From assembly GCA_023525715.1 (NCBI GenBank), contig CM042012.1:35636651-35700650 (forward strand): a stretch of 64,000 bases of DNA, in the 5' to 3' direction. Shown here in pieces: positions 1 through 11,355 of this stretch (its first letter is position 1; the number at the start of each line of letters is the position of its first letter). This stretch comes from Cichorium intybus. Its lineage: Eukaryota; Streptophyta; Magnoliopsida; Asterales; Asteraceae. The position numbers and the translations under genes were made by a program. A model generated the notes under the pieces. The model saw only the letters and a list, made by a program, of their open reading frames with translations. It was not told the origin of the DNA and did not search any database.

Positions 1-213
1 TAGATTTCCAAACATTTTCAAAATAACAACTCTTGAGTATTAGTGTTTCCAAAAGTAGTCAAAACACTGTTTTGGAACAAATAGTCAAATATATATAATC
101 ATCCTTTGAAATACTTCTTTGAAACATGTTGCTTCAATATTCAATTCAAAGTTATTATTTGAAAAGCTTTATACCCCAATTACAAAACATATTAATTTAT
201 AATACAATTCCAA

Positions 214-319
<106 letters not shown>

Positions 320-872
320 CCAATAGACAATATAATGCAAATACAATACATGGATTCAAGCGTACAACATTGTGAAACGGTTTATCTGAATCACCTTAGT
401 TTTCTTTCAAATCTAACAGTATGAGTATTTGGACTCATTCATTCATCTGCTCAAACCTTTAGGGCCTTTCCCTCTTAGGTGTAAATTTATGAGTAATGAG
501 TTAGTGGGCCTCTCCCGACTAACAATGAATCTATTGGGACTTTCCCACATAGAACACATCCTAACATGCCTTTCCCGCTTAGGCTACCCCCAATGAGCCT
601 TTCCCAAATGGAGGTTGGAGATAACCACTTCGCGACGGTGTCTAGACGATGAAACTATTTAACCATATGCAACACGCATTTAATGAATGTATGATCATGC
701 CGACAAGCACGATATGTCATGTCATGATTAGGAAACTACTAGCACATAACAACTACTATAAACATAGTCTTTTATAGAATAGTAATTCACAAGTGTGGTG
801 ATTTCATAAATACTATTTTATACTAAAACAAACTATATCTTCACTTATAAAATAAACTAGTTACCGTAAACA

Positions 873-978
<106 letters not shown>

Positions 979-3395
979 CAAATTCCTTATAGAAACTCAT
1001 AAGTTTCATAAAAACTATACAACTTTTCTTGATAAAAGAATTTTATAATAAGCATATTATGACTTTGCATAAAACTCTTTCAAAGATGTGTAAAATATCA
1101 TTGGTTAGAAATTCAACATTTGTGACTTGTACCCAATGTAAAAATTCATTATGTACTCACATCGGTAGCTAGGTATGTTTAGCTACACTAATCCGCATAT
1201 CTATAGACTTCACTTGCTTTCAAACATCCTTCAACCTCTATCGGTTTATTAAGATGTTAGAACACGTTACACAACTAAACAAGTACTATCATTAATCATT
1301 CATAAACACCTTCTAACGATTATACAACATTATACCATTGGTTGACATGCTTTACAAAAGCTTAATATTCAAATTTGTCAAATTTACCCTTTTTGTCTCA
1401 TTAAACATGTAAGTATATAATTTCATCCTTTTCCTTTTTACGTTGAAATTACCAATTCCGTCCCACTTATAAAAAAATATATCAGTAAGTTTGATTTCCT
1501 TTTTATTACAACTAAACAAGTACTATCATTAACCAAGTTTTGTCCCTTTATAAATTTGTCACAAAACCATCTCGTTACATTTAACTAATTAATCCACAAC
1601 TATCCATAATCCCATGTTATACCCCAACATTACAATTTTCGCCCAAGACATTATAACATCTATCATAGAATTTCAAGTCGTATTTATATGTCAAAGAACC
1701 ACAAACATAATGCATCATATATATTTCTAATTCAAGTATTCTTATTTCCAATGTATTAAGTTTTTGTCATCTTTCCATAATATGTTCCAATAATAAGTTC
1801 CATGGACTCCTTCACATGTATAATTACTAATGCGCTTCAAAAGTCAATCTAATTGCAACATTCTCTTTTATTGTCAAGTTTGAGAAAATCAAAAATCAAC
1901 ATCACCATAATCATATTCTAAAATCTCAACATTTCCAATTTACACTTTAATGTAAATGAGGTTCATATGATGCAACCAATCATAATACAAACATCAAAAT
2001 ACTTGTATTTGATTAATCCTTATCATTTCAAGCATTACTTATGTAGAAATCAACATATCATGACTTTTTTTTCTCATCATATGTTTCCAAGCTTTAATCA
2101 TGGACATCAAGGTACAAACATGGCAGAATATCAGCCCTTTGAATCAAGTATACCCATCACCTAACTCTTGATTTTTGAAGTTCTTAAACTCATTCAATGA
2201 TACATGATAATACCAAGTTCCAATTTCAACATCTAACTCAGAGATTTCTATTTCCTTTAACAAAACTCTAAAGGTTAGGTTAAGGAAAATTTACCTTTGC
2301 ATTGCTGTCAAAAGAGGAGAACCAGAAAGTTCAAGGTCAATTTACAAAATATTCGGTCACGATTGAACCATCTACGACCGCCTTTGTCGGCGCTTCCGCT
2401 ATCGACGGCTCCCCCAACGCCTACTAGCACTATTGCACCTCCTTTCTCAATCTGTTTCTCGGCCTAGTAGCTTCTCTATCTCGTATCTATGTGTCTCTCA
2501 AGTCTGCCTCTCTATAATACCCCAATTTCCTAAATAAAATTTTTATTTTTAAAAGCGATTCAAATACACAAAAGCGGGTTGGAAATAAAACCATTCGTTC
2601 CAAGTTCAATAATTAAAATATTTAAAACCATAAGTTTCAAATCAAATACAAAATGTAAACTACTGGAAGACATGAACACCAAAGTTGGATGTGATACAGT
2701 TGCGCCACGCTTCAAAGCCCAATTTGAAAGTACTTGAAAAACATTTAGGATGGAAGAGTAAGCACAAAGCTTAGTGAGTTTCCTAAAATACCACACGATC
2801 CATCACATCTCTAATGGTATCCGATCTTGCCCCGAACAACCTGGCTCTCGGGCTTGCCCCGATCCGCCACAGCTAGGAACTCAGGGGCTTGCCCTATTCC
2901 TTCCCTTACTGGTATATTTGTGGACTCTTAGGCTTACCCCGATCCATCCGACTCTCAAGCTTGCCCCGATCCACCATCATTCCTCAGTCGCAGGAACGAA
3001 TCCAACGACTAACGTATATCAGCACAGAAGCCTAAGCAAGCAGTTTGACCTAGCGGTCCCTAAACTCGATCATACAATCAAATAATGTAATCCACACCCA
3101 ACCCAAACATATGTCACTACACATAGTAGAATACAGTTACCTACGCATGTAACAGCACTCATAGTATAGTGAGAAAACTCACATGATCTATAAAGTCGAA
3201 AACATCCTATGCAAGCCCTCAGAAAAATAACACGAATCTCCTAATCAACGATAAACATGACTTAGCAAATTCTGAACTCCAAAGAAGGTAAACCCCTAAA
3301 ATCGGCACCCCAAATCTTCCAAGTTTGACCCGAATTTAAACTGGTCAAAAAATAAACAATTAAAGGTCAAAGTCAAAGTGAACGGTCAACAGTCC

Positions 3396-3476
3396 AGATA
3401 GCCCCTCTATCTCCCCAAGATAGCGTCGCTATCTCCACCATAGATCGGGAAATCGCGATAGATAGCGCAGCTATCT
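3396..3476. promoter_or_regulatory. GC-rich palindrome cluster 2 of LTR B
   Basis: Three inverted repeats of about 17 bases occur in 81 bases: at 3396-3412 (arms AGATAG/CTATCT), 3418-3434 (AGATAGCG-T-CGCTATCT) and 3460-3476 (centre altered). In LTR orientation this cluster lies about 600 bases after the TATA-like region, while cluster 1 (4095-4197) lies just before it. Both clusters use the same core. Role unknown; palindromic protein-binding sites or RNA hairpins are both possible. Confidence 0.75.
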
Positions 3477-4094
3477 ACGAATATTTCCAAATTTTCATTA
3501 AGCACTTAATCCATTCAGCCAGGGGTTAAGCAATTCCAAAACTTACCCAAAACGACCATGGACCCATAAAGTTTCCACCTTTATGGTCATGCATGTCCAA
3601 ATCTTAAAATATAAGTCCAAAGCTTGAAACTAACCACAATCATCAAGCAAATCCATTAAGAGAGCTTGGCCCACTCCCAAAACTGACTCAAAAGCTCTAG
3701 GGATGCAACTAGGGACATAAAGGTTTGACCTTTTCCATATTATACCAAATAAAAAGCAACAAAGGGACCAAAAATCCATCTAAAGTCCCCATAACCACTA
3801 GAAGAACCTTAGAAACACAAAAATGAAGAAGCTTTCAACTCACAATGGTCCAGAAAATGTGGATCATGCAGATTGCTCCTTGAAGAACACCTTCTAGAAC
3901 CACCACACACCTTCCTTCTCTTCAAGCAAGCTTCAAGAATGGATAAAAGAACCAAAAAAGCACCAAGAAAAGGCTAGGGTTTCTTGAGAGACGTTTTTTT
4001 GGGGTGGAAGAAGATGAAATAACGGCTGCCTAGGGTTTAGAGTCCTTAAATATGGCCCAAACATCGAGATTTAGAGTTTTGTGCATTTTGCGGC

Positions 4095-4197
4095 GGATAA
4101 CAGTGCTATCCCTTGAGATAGCGTCACTATCCGCGATCCGGAAAAAACACATATTTACAAGATAGCGACGCTATCTCCATAGATAGCGTCGCTATCT
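4095..4197. promoter_or_regulatory. GC-rich palindrome cluster 1 of LTR B
   Basis: Four inverted repeats: 4095-4111 (imperfect), 4117-4131 (one mismatch), 4160-4176 (AGATAGCG-A-CGCTATCT) and 4181-4197 (AGATAGCG-T-CGCTATCT). The last two are perfect and only 4 bases apart. The cluster sits immediately upstream, in LTR orientation, of the TATA-like sequence at about 4050. Confidence 0.75.
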
Positions 4198-4892
4198 CCC
4201 ATTTTTCTTAAAACCAGTTTCTTTAAATCTGATTTTGACCAGCCCTAAATATGCAAAATACCCAAACCGCCCCTCAGTCATTTGCCTTAGATAACTTTTC
4301 CCAACACAAACTCATGTTTTCTTGATTTTCATGTGGTCATAACTTTCAGTTACAACATCTAGTTCTTGTATAGTTTATACCCTTAAAAAGGTGGGAAGGA
4401 GCTTTACAACTTTCCCTCACTGAGTTATATCTGAATCTATACCGATTTCCCAATACAGACCCTCAAACATGGGAACTTGGCCATTTTTGCCACTTTTTGG
4501 CCATATTTAAATTGTCATACTTCTTTGTTATAACTCCAAATGAACTGAATCTTTTTCCATAATTCTTGTTACATCAAATAATACAAAAGACTCATTAACA
4601 ACTTTTTCCCAATTCCCTTTAGATTTAGAGATATTAAAAGTTTGACAATTATTTTCTCCACTTTTGTCCCCAAATTTCCTATTTTGCCCTCGGGTCTTTA
4701 AAACAAATTTTCAAATGAAGTAACACTTCATTATTACTTAATAAAATGTCTTAAAGGATAAGTTTCCATAATTTTACCCTCTTTCATTTTGCCCTTTCGC
4801 ATAAATTTAAGTTTATTTGGACATCGAACCTCTTAACATCAAGATACTTAGTCTTAAATTCTTATTTTACATATCAAAATTTCAAGTTGTCA

Positions 4893-5031
4893 CATTAATA
4901 TATAAACAAATTACAAAATTTGGGGAATGTCGAGGAATGAGGATCCACCGAGTTGATGTTGCGGAAAAATACAACATGAAGTTAGATATCCACGAACATA
5001 ATACATAAGATGCAAAGTGGTCGTCGTTGGT
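4893..5031. other. Short flank before element A, origin unknown
   Basis: This piece, 12822-12993 and 28464-28716 were once contiguous, because elements A and G can be excised at their TSDs to join them. No protein family is recognisable, although short open stretches exist. It may be single-copy host DNA or part of an older repeat. Confidence 0.4.
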
Positions 5032-5036
5032 GCAAC
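5032..5036. repeat. Target-site duplication of element A, left copy
   Basis: GCAAC at 5032-5036 is repeated at 12817-12821, directly outside the two LTR ends. A 5-bp duplication is the norm for gypsy integrases, and it fixes both ends of element A. Confidence 0.93.
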
Positions 5037-6499
5037 TGTAACACTCGGTTTCTCATATTCAGGATACACTGATAATTTAATCAAAATAACTATCATTAAG
5101 GTGTAATCCTCAAAGATGAGTAACAAGTTTTACAAGATATATCAAAAGCATATTTTAAGTGCTTATTTACATACAACACGTTTCATACTAGTTTTCTCCA
5201 AAAACCGAATGTTTACAAAAGACCTAGTCTAACACAAGAAAGTAAGTCCAAGTCCAAAGTCCATATTCTTTCCAGCTAACCCTCCGTGATGCGTTTCCCA
5301 CGATCTGCACTTCCAGAACCTAACACAATTAACATTAATAAACAATATATGAGCTTTGGGAGCTCTGTGAGTAATTAAAGTTTAACTGGACAGCAATTGT
5401 CCATCATCTCATTCACATCTTTCTCAATAAACCATCTTAATCCTCAATATATATTCATAATGAGGTTCATCCATCCAAACACTCATAATTGGTATACTCA
5501 ACCAATTTCAAAACAATTCAAATCATACTCCTTTCTGCAATAAACATCAAAACCAACACATAATTAATCTATTAATAACTACTCACCTGTTGTGGAATTG
5601 ATATGTGGAACTCCTGCACCTCGTGTACGCTCCTGCCTAGCCTTAGCTGTAGCATAACAACTCATTTTCATTACTCAAGTTAAGAATAATCTTAATCACA
5701 CTCAATATTCATCATAATCAAGGAACTTGTATCATTGAAGCAAGTTACAATCAAAAGATAACAACAATATCAAAGTTGTAGCTTTCAATTTCATCATCTT
5801 AACACATATAACCCTAGGAACACAATACAAACACTTCACTAGCTCGGTTTCATAGTTAGAACTCTTTTACACTAACTATGCCAAACAATTTTACTCTAAC
5901 TCTAACTAATTTCAGGTGGCTCATCAAAACCACAAGGAACCATCTCAAATCCGATGATTCAACCGTTAAAATAAGATCAAAATCAAGGAGGATTACCTTA
6001 CAAGCTCAAGGGATTAATCTCTAGCTTCAATTCGTGATCAATACACTTTAATCTCGACTTAGAAGGGTTAAAATTGATTTTCTAGGGTTTTGGGAGGGTT
6101 TTGATCGAAGTGGATATAACCCAAAATGAAAGAAAATCGCACATTAAAAACAACTCTGCGCACGTAACACGGTCGGGTTGGACTAACACGGCCCGTGTTA
6201 GTTCACAAATTTCCACTGTTTGCTTCAGTAGAAACAGCACGGCCCGGGTTTATAGAACACGGCCCGTGTTCTTTTATTAAATTTCACTGTATGCTACTGT
6301 AATCCCAACACGACCCGTGTTCCTCAAACACGGGCCGTGTTGATGCTGCAGAAACCAAAAATCGTTTCTAATACTCTTTTTAACATCCAACTATTCCTAG
6401 ACGAGTTTCTATCCATCCTAATTCATCTTATAACTCAATTAATATTGTTTATAATATAATTAACATAACTTACCATAAATTTAAAGTCACGGTGTTACA
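5037..6499 (-). repeat. 3' LTR of element A (1463 bp)
   Basis: Read on the minus strand it begins TGTAACACCG and ends GAGTGTTACA. It is paired with 11356-12816, with scattered substitutions. GC-rich palindromes occur at 6184-6341, followed in LTR sense by a TATA-like GGGTTATATCC near 6112-6122. The interior holds no ORF of note. Confidence 0.93.
6184..6341. promoter_or_regulatory. Paired GC-rich palindromes in LTR A
   Basis: Perfect palindromes at 6184-6200 (TAACACGG-C-CCGTGTTA) and 6254-6272 (AGAACACGG-C-CCGTGTTCT). A close pair lies at 6307-6321 and 6327-6341 (arms AACACG/CGTGTT and AACACGG/CCGTGTT). The same set recurs in the other LTR at about 12497-12659. They lie upstream of the TATA-like site in LTR orientation. 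Confidence 0.8.
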
Positions 6500-6968
6500 A
6501 GTTCTTACCCCCTTCAAAAGATTCCGTTCTCGGAATCTCTTGAAACAAGAAAGGATATTTCGACCGCATCTCTCCCTCAGCTTCCCAAGTAACATCTGTT
6601 CCTTTATGATGTCGCCATTGCACTTTCACTAATCCCACTTCTTTATTTCGCAATTTCTTGACTTTCTTTTCTAGAATTTGCTCCGGCATCTCTTGATATC
6701 TCAATTTCTCATCTAGTTGAACTCCGGCCAAGGGTACCCGAGTGGATTGGTCATACAATGTTTTTCTAAGGTGTGACACATGGAATACATTATGGATACC
6801 CCGCAACTCATCTGGAAGTTCAAGATTATACGCAACTGTTCCAATTCTCTCCAAGACTCGAAAGGGTCCGATAAAACGAGGGTTCAACTTACCTCTTTTA
6901 CCAAAACGAATCAATCCTTTCCATGGGGACACTTTTAACATTACCATATCCCCAACATGGAATTCCAA
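6495..6968 (-). pseudogene. Integrase C-terminal part with chromodomain-like tail, element A
   Basis: 157 codons are open. It starts in the GPY/F-type region (VGDMVMLKVSPWKG, then RFIGPFRVLERIG), which helps integrase bind DNA, and continues to a chromodomain-like end (VKVQWRHHKGTDVTWEAE) thought to steer insertion toward modified chromatin. The upstream integrase (6941-7207) is in another frame, so at least one indel separates them. The stop lies at 6495, inside the LTR boundary, so the final codons overlap the stem-loop and polypurine tract. Confidence 0.88.
6500..6537 (-). promoter_or_regulatory. Polypurine tract and adjoining stem-loop of element A
   Basis: On the minus strand GAAGGGGGTAAGAACT abuts the 3' LTR, a standard plus-strand primer site. 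Twenty bases further upstream is an inverted repeat at 6520-6537, GATTCCG-AGAA-CGGAATC. A homologous stem-loop at the same spacing exists in elements D, H and E. In A it overlaps the last codons of the integrase ORF. Confidence 0.85.
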
Positions 6969-7951
6969 TGGCTTTCTCCTCTTATCTGCATATTGCTTTT
7001 GGCAATTTGGGCTACTCGCATATGCTCACGAATACTTTGTATCTTTTCTTCAGTCTCGGCTATAATCTCTGGTCCCGCCAATGGTTTCTCTCCAGTCTCT
7101 GTCCAACACGTTGGGGTTCGACACGGTGCACCATACAAGGCTTCAAAAGGTGCCATCTGTATACTGGAATGATAAGTGTTGTTATAAGCAAACTCTACTA
7201 AAGGCATGTGATCTTCCTAGCTGCCCCCAAAGTCAATTATACAGGCTCTGAGCATATCTTCAAGTGTCTGTATCGTCCTTTCCGACTGTCCATCTGTTTG
7301 AGGATGATAAGCAGTACTCAACAAAGCTTTAGTGCCAAAATGTTTTTGAAAACTCTACCAGAAATGGGAAGTGAAACGACTATCTCTATCCGAAACTATT
7401 GAAGTCGGCACTCCGTGTCGTCTTACCACTTCTTTAGTATAAACCTCATCTAGCTTTGACACTTGATAATCTTCTCGGATTGGAATGAAATGAGCAGACT
7501 TTGTCAACCTATCAACAATCACCCATATCGAATCATATCCTCGTGGAGTTCGAGGTAATTTTGTGATGAAATCCATAGTGATTTCATCCCACTTCTTCAT
7601 TGGCACCGGTAATGGCTGCACTGCTCCATAAGGCTTCTGATGACTGGCTTTTACTTGAAGACACGTCAAACAGTTCTCCACAAAGCGTCCTACATCTCGT
7701 TTCATAATGGGCCACCAGTAGTACGGTTTTAGAGTATAATACATCCGCGTACTACCAGGGTGAACTGAATATCTGGTACAGTGGGCATCATCTAGCAATA
7801 ATTGTCTCGTCTCGCCATGCCTCGGAACCCAAACTCGCCCTTGGAAAGTCTTGATTCCTTGTGCATTTTCAACCAGTTTCTCCATATAACCAATCATTCT
7901 CTCTTTCTTTAAATCATTTGCCTCACTTTGGTACTTGCGTATCATCTCTGG
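6941..7951 (-). pseudogene. Integrase of element A, broken by stops
   Basis: The zinc-binding H-H-C-C part is visible (HCTRYSVHPG, then CLTCLQVKA). The catalytic core shows the first Asp in EITMDFITKLP, the second in VSDRDSRF, and the glutamate region in the usual HPQTDGQSER context. In-frame stops occur near 7355 and between there and 7207, and the piece is cut from the following C-terminal frame. It would insert cDNA copies into chromosomes if intact; here it is dead. Confidence 0.88.
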
Positions 7952-8418
7952 CTATCGACTCACAACTCCCATTCGAGCCGATAAGACTCGAATAGGCAGT
8001 TCTTTTCGACTCAATGCATCCGCCACCATATTAGCTTTACCAGGATGGTAAAGTATCTCACAATCATAATCTTTTAGCAGATCCATCCACCGTCTCTGCC
8101 TCATGTTTAACTCTTTCTGATCGAACAGGTATTTTAAAATTTTGTGATCTATGTAAATCTGGAATCGCATGCCATAAAGATAGTGTCGCCACATCTTCAA
8201 TGCAAAAATTATCGTAGCCAACTCTAAATCATGCACCGGATAAGCTTTTTCATGTGGTTTTAGCTGTCGAGAGGCATATGTTATCATTCGTCCTCTTTGC
8301 ATCAACACACATCCAAGACCACTTAAGGAGGCATCGCTGTAAAGAACAAAGTCTTCCCCTCCTTGCGGTAACGCCAACATGGAGCCTTGCACAAACCATC
8401 TCGTAGTTGTTCAAATGC
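7952..8418 (-). pseudogene. RNase H of element A
   Basis: It shows the Ty3-type RNase H signs: YSDASLSGLG, the DHKILKY segment and the closing HPGKANMVADALSR. A stop at about 7952 separates it from the integrase, which is in the same frame. A frame change near 8400 separates it from the reverse transcriptase. Its normal role is to remove the RNA strand during reverse transcription. Confidence 0.88.
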
Positions 8419-9177
8419 TTACTGTTGTGCCTCAGTCCAACTAAATTTCTCCGTCTTCTTGGTCAACTTGGTTAAGGGTATAGCTATACGGGAAAAGTTT
8501 TCAACGAATCGTCGGTAATAGCCTGCTAACCCCAAGAAACTACGAACCTCCATCGGACTCTTTGGCGGCTCCCAACTCATTACAGCTTCGATCTTTGCCG
8601 GATCCACCTTTATGCCATCTTTATTTATCACATGGCCGAGAAACTGAATTTCCCGTAACCAAAACTCACATTTTGAAAATTTTGCATATAATTTCTCGGC
8701 ACGGAGAAGATCTAACATTTGTTGCAAATGAAATCTATGCTCATCTCGACTCTTTCAATAAATCAGGATGTCGTCGATAAATACAATCACAAATTTATCG
8801 AGAAAAGGACGACAAACCCGATTCATTAAATCCATAAAAGCAGCTGGAGCATTAGTCAAACCGAACGGCATGACTAAGAACTCATAGTCACCATACCTCG
8901 TGCGAAAAGCTGTCTTCGGAATATCAACTTCTTGAACCCTCAACTGGTGATAGCCGGATCTCAAATCAATCTTTGAAAAATACGTGGCCCCAAGCAATTG
9001 ATCAAATAAATCATCGATCCGTGGTAACGGATAACGATTCTTTATCGTGATCTTGTTAAGCTCTCGGTAATCTATACGCATTCTCATAGAGCCATCTTTC
9101 TTTTTCACAAAGAGTATAGGTGCACCCCACGGAGACGAGCTCGGACGAATAAACCCAAGTTCTAACAATTCTTGCAA
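8419..9177 (-). pseudogene. Reverse transcriptase of element A
   Basis: Conserved blocks are easy to read: FVKKKDGSMRMRIDYRELN, YPLPRIDDLFDQL, FSKIDLRSGYHQ, MPFGLTNAPA and the catalytic FIDDILIY. A TGA interrupts it directly after the catalytic block (8755-8757). The same frame then continues through FLGHVINKDGI and FLGLAGYYRRFV to a stop at about 8419. A frame change near 9165-9180 separates it from the upstream protease-RT linker. Confidence 0.92.
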
Positions 9178-9886
9178 CTGCTCTTTAATTCTTCCATCTC
9201 AGAAGGTGCCAATCGATACGGTGGTCGAGCTACCGGCTTCGCCCCCGGTATCACATCGATTACAAACTCAACCTGTCGATCTGGTGGTAAACCTGGAAGA
9301 TCATCGGGAAAGATATCGGGATAATCACTAACCACCTCTACTTCTTCAGTTTTAAGAGATTTTGACTCAGCACTAATTACATGTGCCATAATCAATTCAC
9401 CCCCTCTTTCGATATATCTCCAAGCCGTTGCAAGTGAGACTATCGGTACTTTTCGAGAACGTCGTTCACCTCGTATCAGAATCCGAGAACCACTCGGCGT
9501 TTTTACTGAGAGTGTTTTCTTATGACAATCCATTTGACCTCTATTATCATCCATCCAATCCATCCCGACTATAACATCAAACTCATGATTTGTGATCGGC
9601 TTCAGATCAATAAGGTACGTAGCCCCATAGATCTCAAGCCGATACTGTTCATAATGACTCTTTACAAAACACATCTTCCATCTGCTACATCTACTATCAC
9701 TTTCTCATATAAATTGACTAACGAAATATTTAGTTTAGAAGCAAAGGACACTGATATAAAAGACACAGAAGCACCAGAATCAAAAAGTACTCGTGCTTGA
9801 GAAGAATTCAAACTAAATATACCTGTGATAACATCAGTTTGGTCTCGAGCCTCATCGACGGTTAATTGAAAATCTCTCGTTTTCAC
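9162..9886 (-). pseudogene. Retropepsin-like protease and linker of element A
   Basis: The catalytic aspartate lies in LFDSGASVSFIS near 9770-9800. A second segment (FDVIVGMDWM) follows in another frame, so an indel falls near 9662-9674. The linker ends with the conserved run into RT (FPDDLPGLPPDRQVEF). It would cleave the Gag-Pol polyprotein. Confidence 0.85.
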
Positions 9887-9981
9887 GTGACCGCCACTCC
9901 TGTCTCCTCGATCATCTCGATCTCAACCTCCTCCTCGTCCGGTCTTTTGAAATCTTTCTGTGACTCAGACCTCATCTTCGA

Positions 9982-11117
9982 GCAATTAGGACGAATATGC
10001 CCACTCTCCCCACAATTGAAACAAACGGGGAGATTCTCGGTACACTGACGAGCCATATGTCTCGTCTTTCCACACTAGAAACAAACCGATGGTGGGGTTC
10101 GGGAATCACATTCCCAATATGTTTTCGCCTACACTTCTTGCACCATCTCTCATCATTCTTCTTGGGTTCGCCACGGAATTGAGAACCCGTGGTGATTGAC
10201 CTTTATGAGTTATCTCCAGTTTTTCCTTCCCACTTTCTCTTAGATCCTCCAACTTCTCTTTCAATCCTTCTTTCCTCCTCTTGCCTTTGTAACTCCCTCT
10301 CTCTCGATCTTGCTGCCTCAGCAACTTGTTGAAAGGTAGTATATCTCGAACTTGGCAAAAACTCCCGAATTTGGGTTCTTAAACCCCACAAGTAACGATC
10401 CATCTTACGCTCCTCCGTGTCAACTTGATGTTGTGAAAATCTTGCTTTCTCGTTGAAATCCAGTGTGTATTGTTGCACTGTTCTCGATCCTTGTTGTAAC
10501 TTCAAAAATTCTTCTTCTATTCCCTTTATAGTATTATTGGAACAGTAATCTTTGGTGAACTTCAATTTGAACTGTTCCCAACTCAAAGTGTACGCCAAAC
10601 TTTCTCCTATCTCCATACACGTATTTTCCCACCATAACTATGCATCCTCCTTTAACAAGTTTGTTGCAAATTCAACTTTATCCGCCTCATCACATTTACT
10701 TGTGCGGAACATCTTTTCAACGTGTGTCAACCAATTCTTGGTTGCTATGGGATCATCTTTCCCATAGAAATCGTATGGTTTGCACATTTGAAAAACATTG
10801 TAAGTCCACTTTCTCGTTTTCTCGGGGATTCCAGCTCTACCTACCTCAGTAAAGACCTCTTCACTACCGTCTCTTTGCTCAGGTTGGATCGGGGTTGGTC
10901 CCAAAGTACCTCCAGTTGTAGCCTCCGCTTGAGGCTTCAAGTAAGTTGGTAATATATCCTTGATCGATTTTGCTACTTCATCTGCAATCATCGCCTGCAT
11001 ATTACTCTGTATCTCGGGAGGTCGCTCTCCCTCGGGTTGACGCTCTTTACCCGAATCTCGTGATCCCGATTTATCTCTTGGTGGATCACCTCGCTCTTTT
11101 TCTTTTCCAGTGCTCAT
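9982..11117 (-). pseudogene. Gag (capsid/nucleocapsid) of element A
   Basis: The start chosen is the ATG at 11117, because the eight upstream residues have no family support. The N-terminal half is charged and is followed by a retrotransposon gag domain (KNWLTHVEKMFRT, later LSWEQFKLKF and RYLWGLRTQIREF). In-frame stops lie at 10638-10640 (TAG) and 10203-10205 (TAA), and a frame change falls at about 10030-10090. Two nucleocapsid knuckles follow: an incomplete one (WCKKCRRKHIGN) and a full CX2CX4HX4C knuckle at 9982-10023 (CFNCGESGHIRPNC). Gag would package the element RNA. Confidence 0.88.
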
Positions 11118-11154
11118 TTCAACTGAAAAGAAAATCAACTTATTTAGTAATCGC

Positions 11155-11244
11155 CACCATAATACTCAATATGGTGTATAATCAACTCAATTTGTATATC
11201 ACCATAATACTCAATATGGTGTATAATCAACTCAATTTGTGATA
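11155..11244. repeat. 45-bp direct duplication in the leader of element A
   Basis: Two nearly identical 45-bp units start at 11155 and 11200. Each contains a small inverted repeat, CACCAT ... ATGGTG. They lie between the primer-binding site and the gag start, in the region expected to form the untranslated leader/packaging RNA. Confidence 0.85.
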
Positions 11245-11340
11245 CACCGCGGAGGATAGCTACTCGGGACTCTTTGGGACTTCTCTATCTCATTGGTTTA
11301 AGTCTAAACCCATCTCAAGGTTTAATTCCCTTAAACCACA

Positions 11341-11352
11341 GCTCTGATACCA
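11341..11352 (-). promoter_or_regulatory. Primer-binding site of element A (initiator Met tRNA)
   Basis: Minus-strand TGGTATCAGAGC lies three bases inside the 5' LTR end. It is complementary to the 3' end of plant initiator methionine tRNA, the standard primer for minus-strand cDNA synthesis. Confidence 0.93.
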
Positions 11353-11355
11353 ACT

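Larger units (their letters stand above)
2513..4892 (-). mobile_element. Gypsy-type LTR 'B', probably solo
   Basis: Read on the minus strand it starts TGACAACTTG near 4892 and ends GGGGTATTATA at 2513. It matches the layout of LTR B2 (28717-30348, plus): a terminal GGxxTTATA-like end, a poly-A/T-rich tail, a TATA-like ATATTTAAGG on the minus strand near 4047-4058, and two clusters of GC-rich palindromes. No gag-pol adjoins it on either side, so it looks like a solo LTR. I found no convincing TSD (CTCTC precedes it, CATTA follows), so the ends may be off or eroded. A punctuated repeat (GCTTGCCCCGATCC variants) lies at 2820-2990. Confidence 0.55.

Noticed and set aside
2774..3085. 103-codon proline-rich ORF
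   Set aside because: It lies within LTR B across a punctuated GC-rich repeat and matches no family; LTRs of this type do not code.
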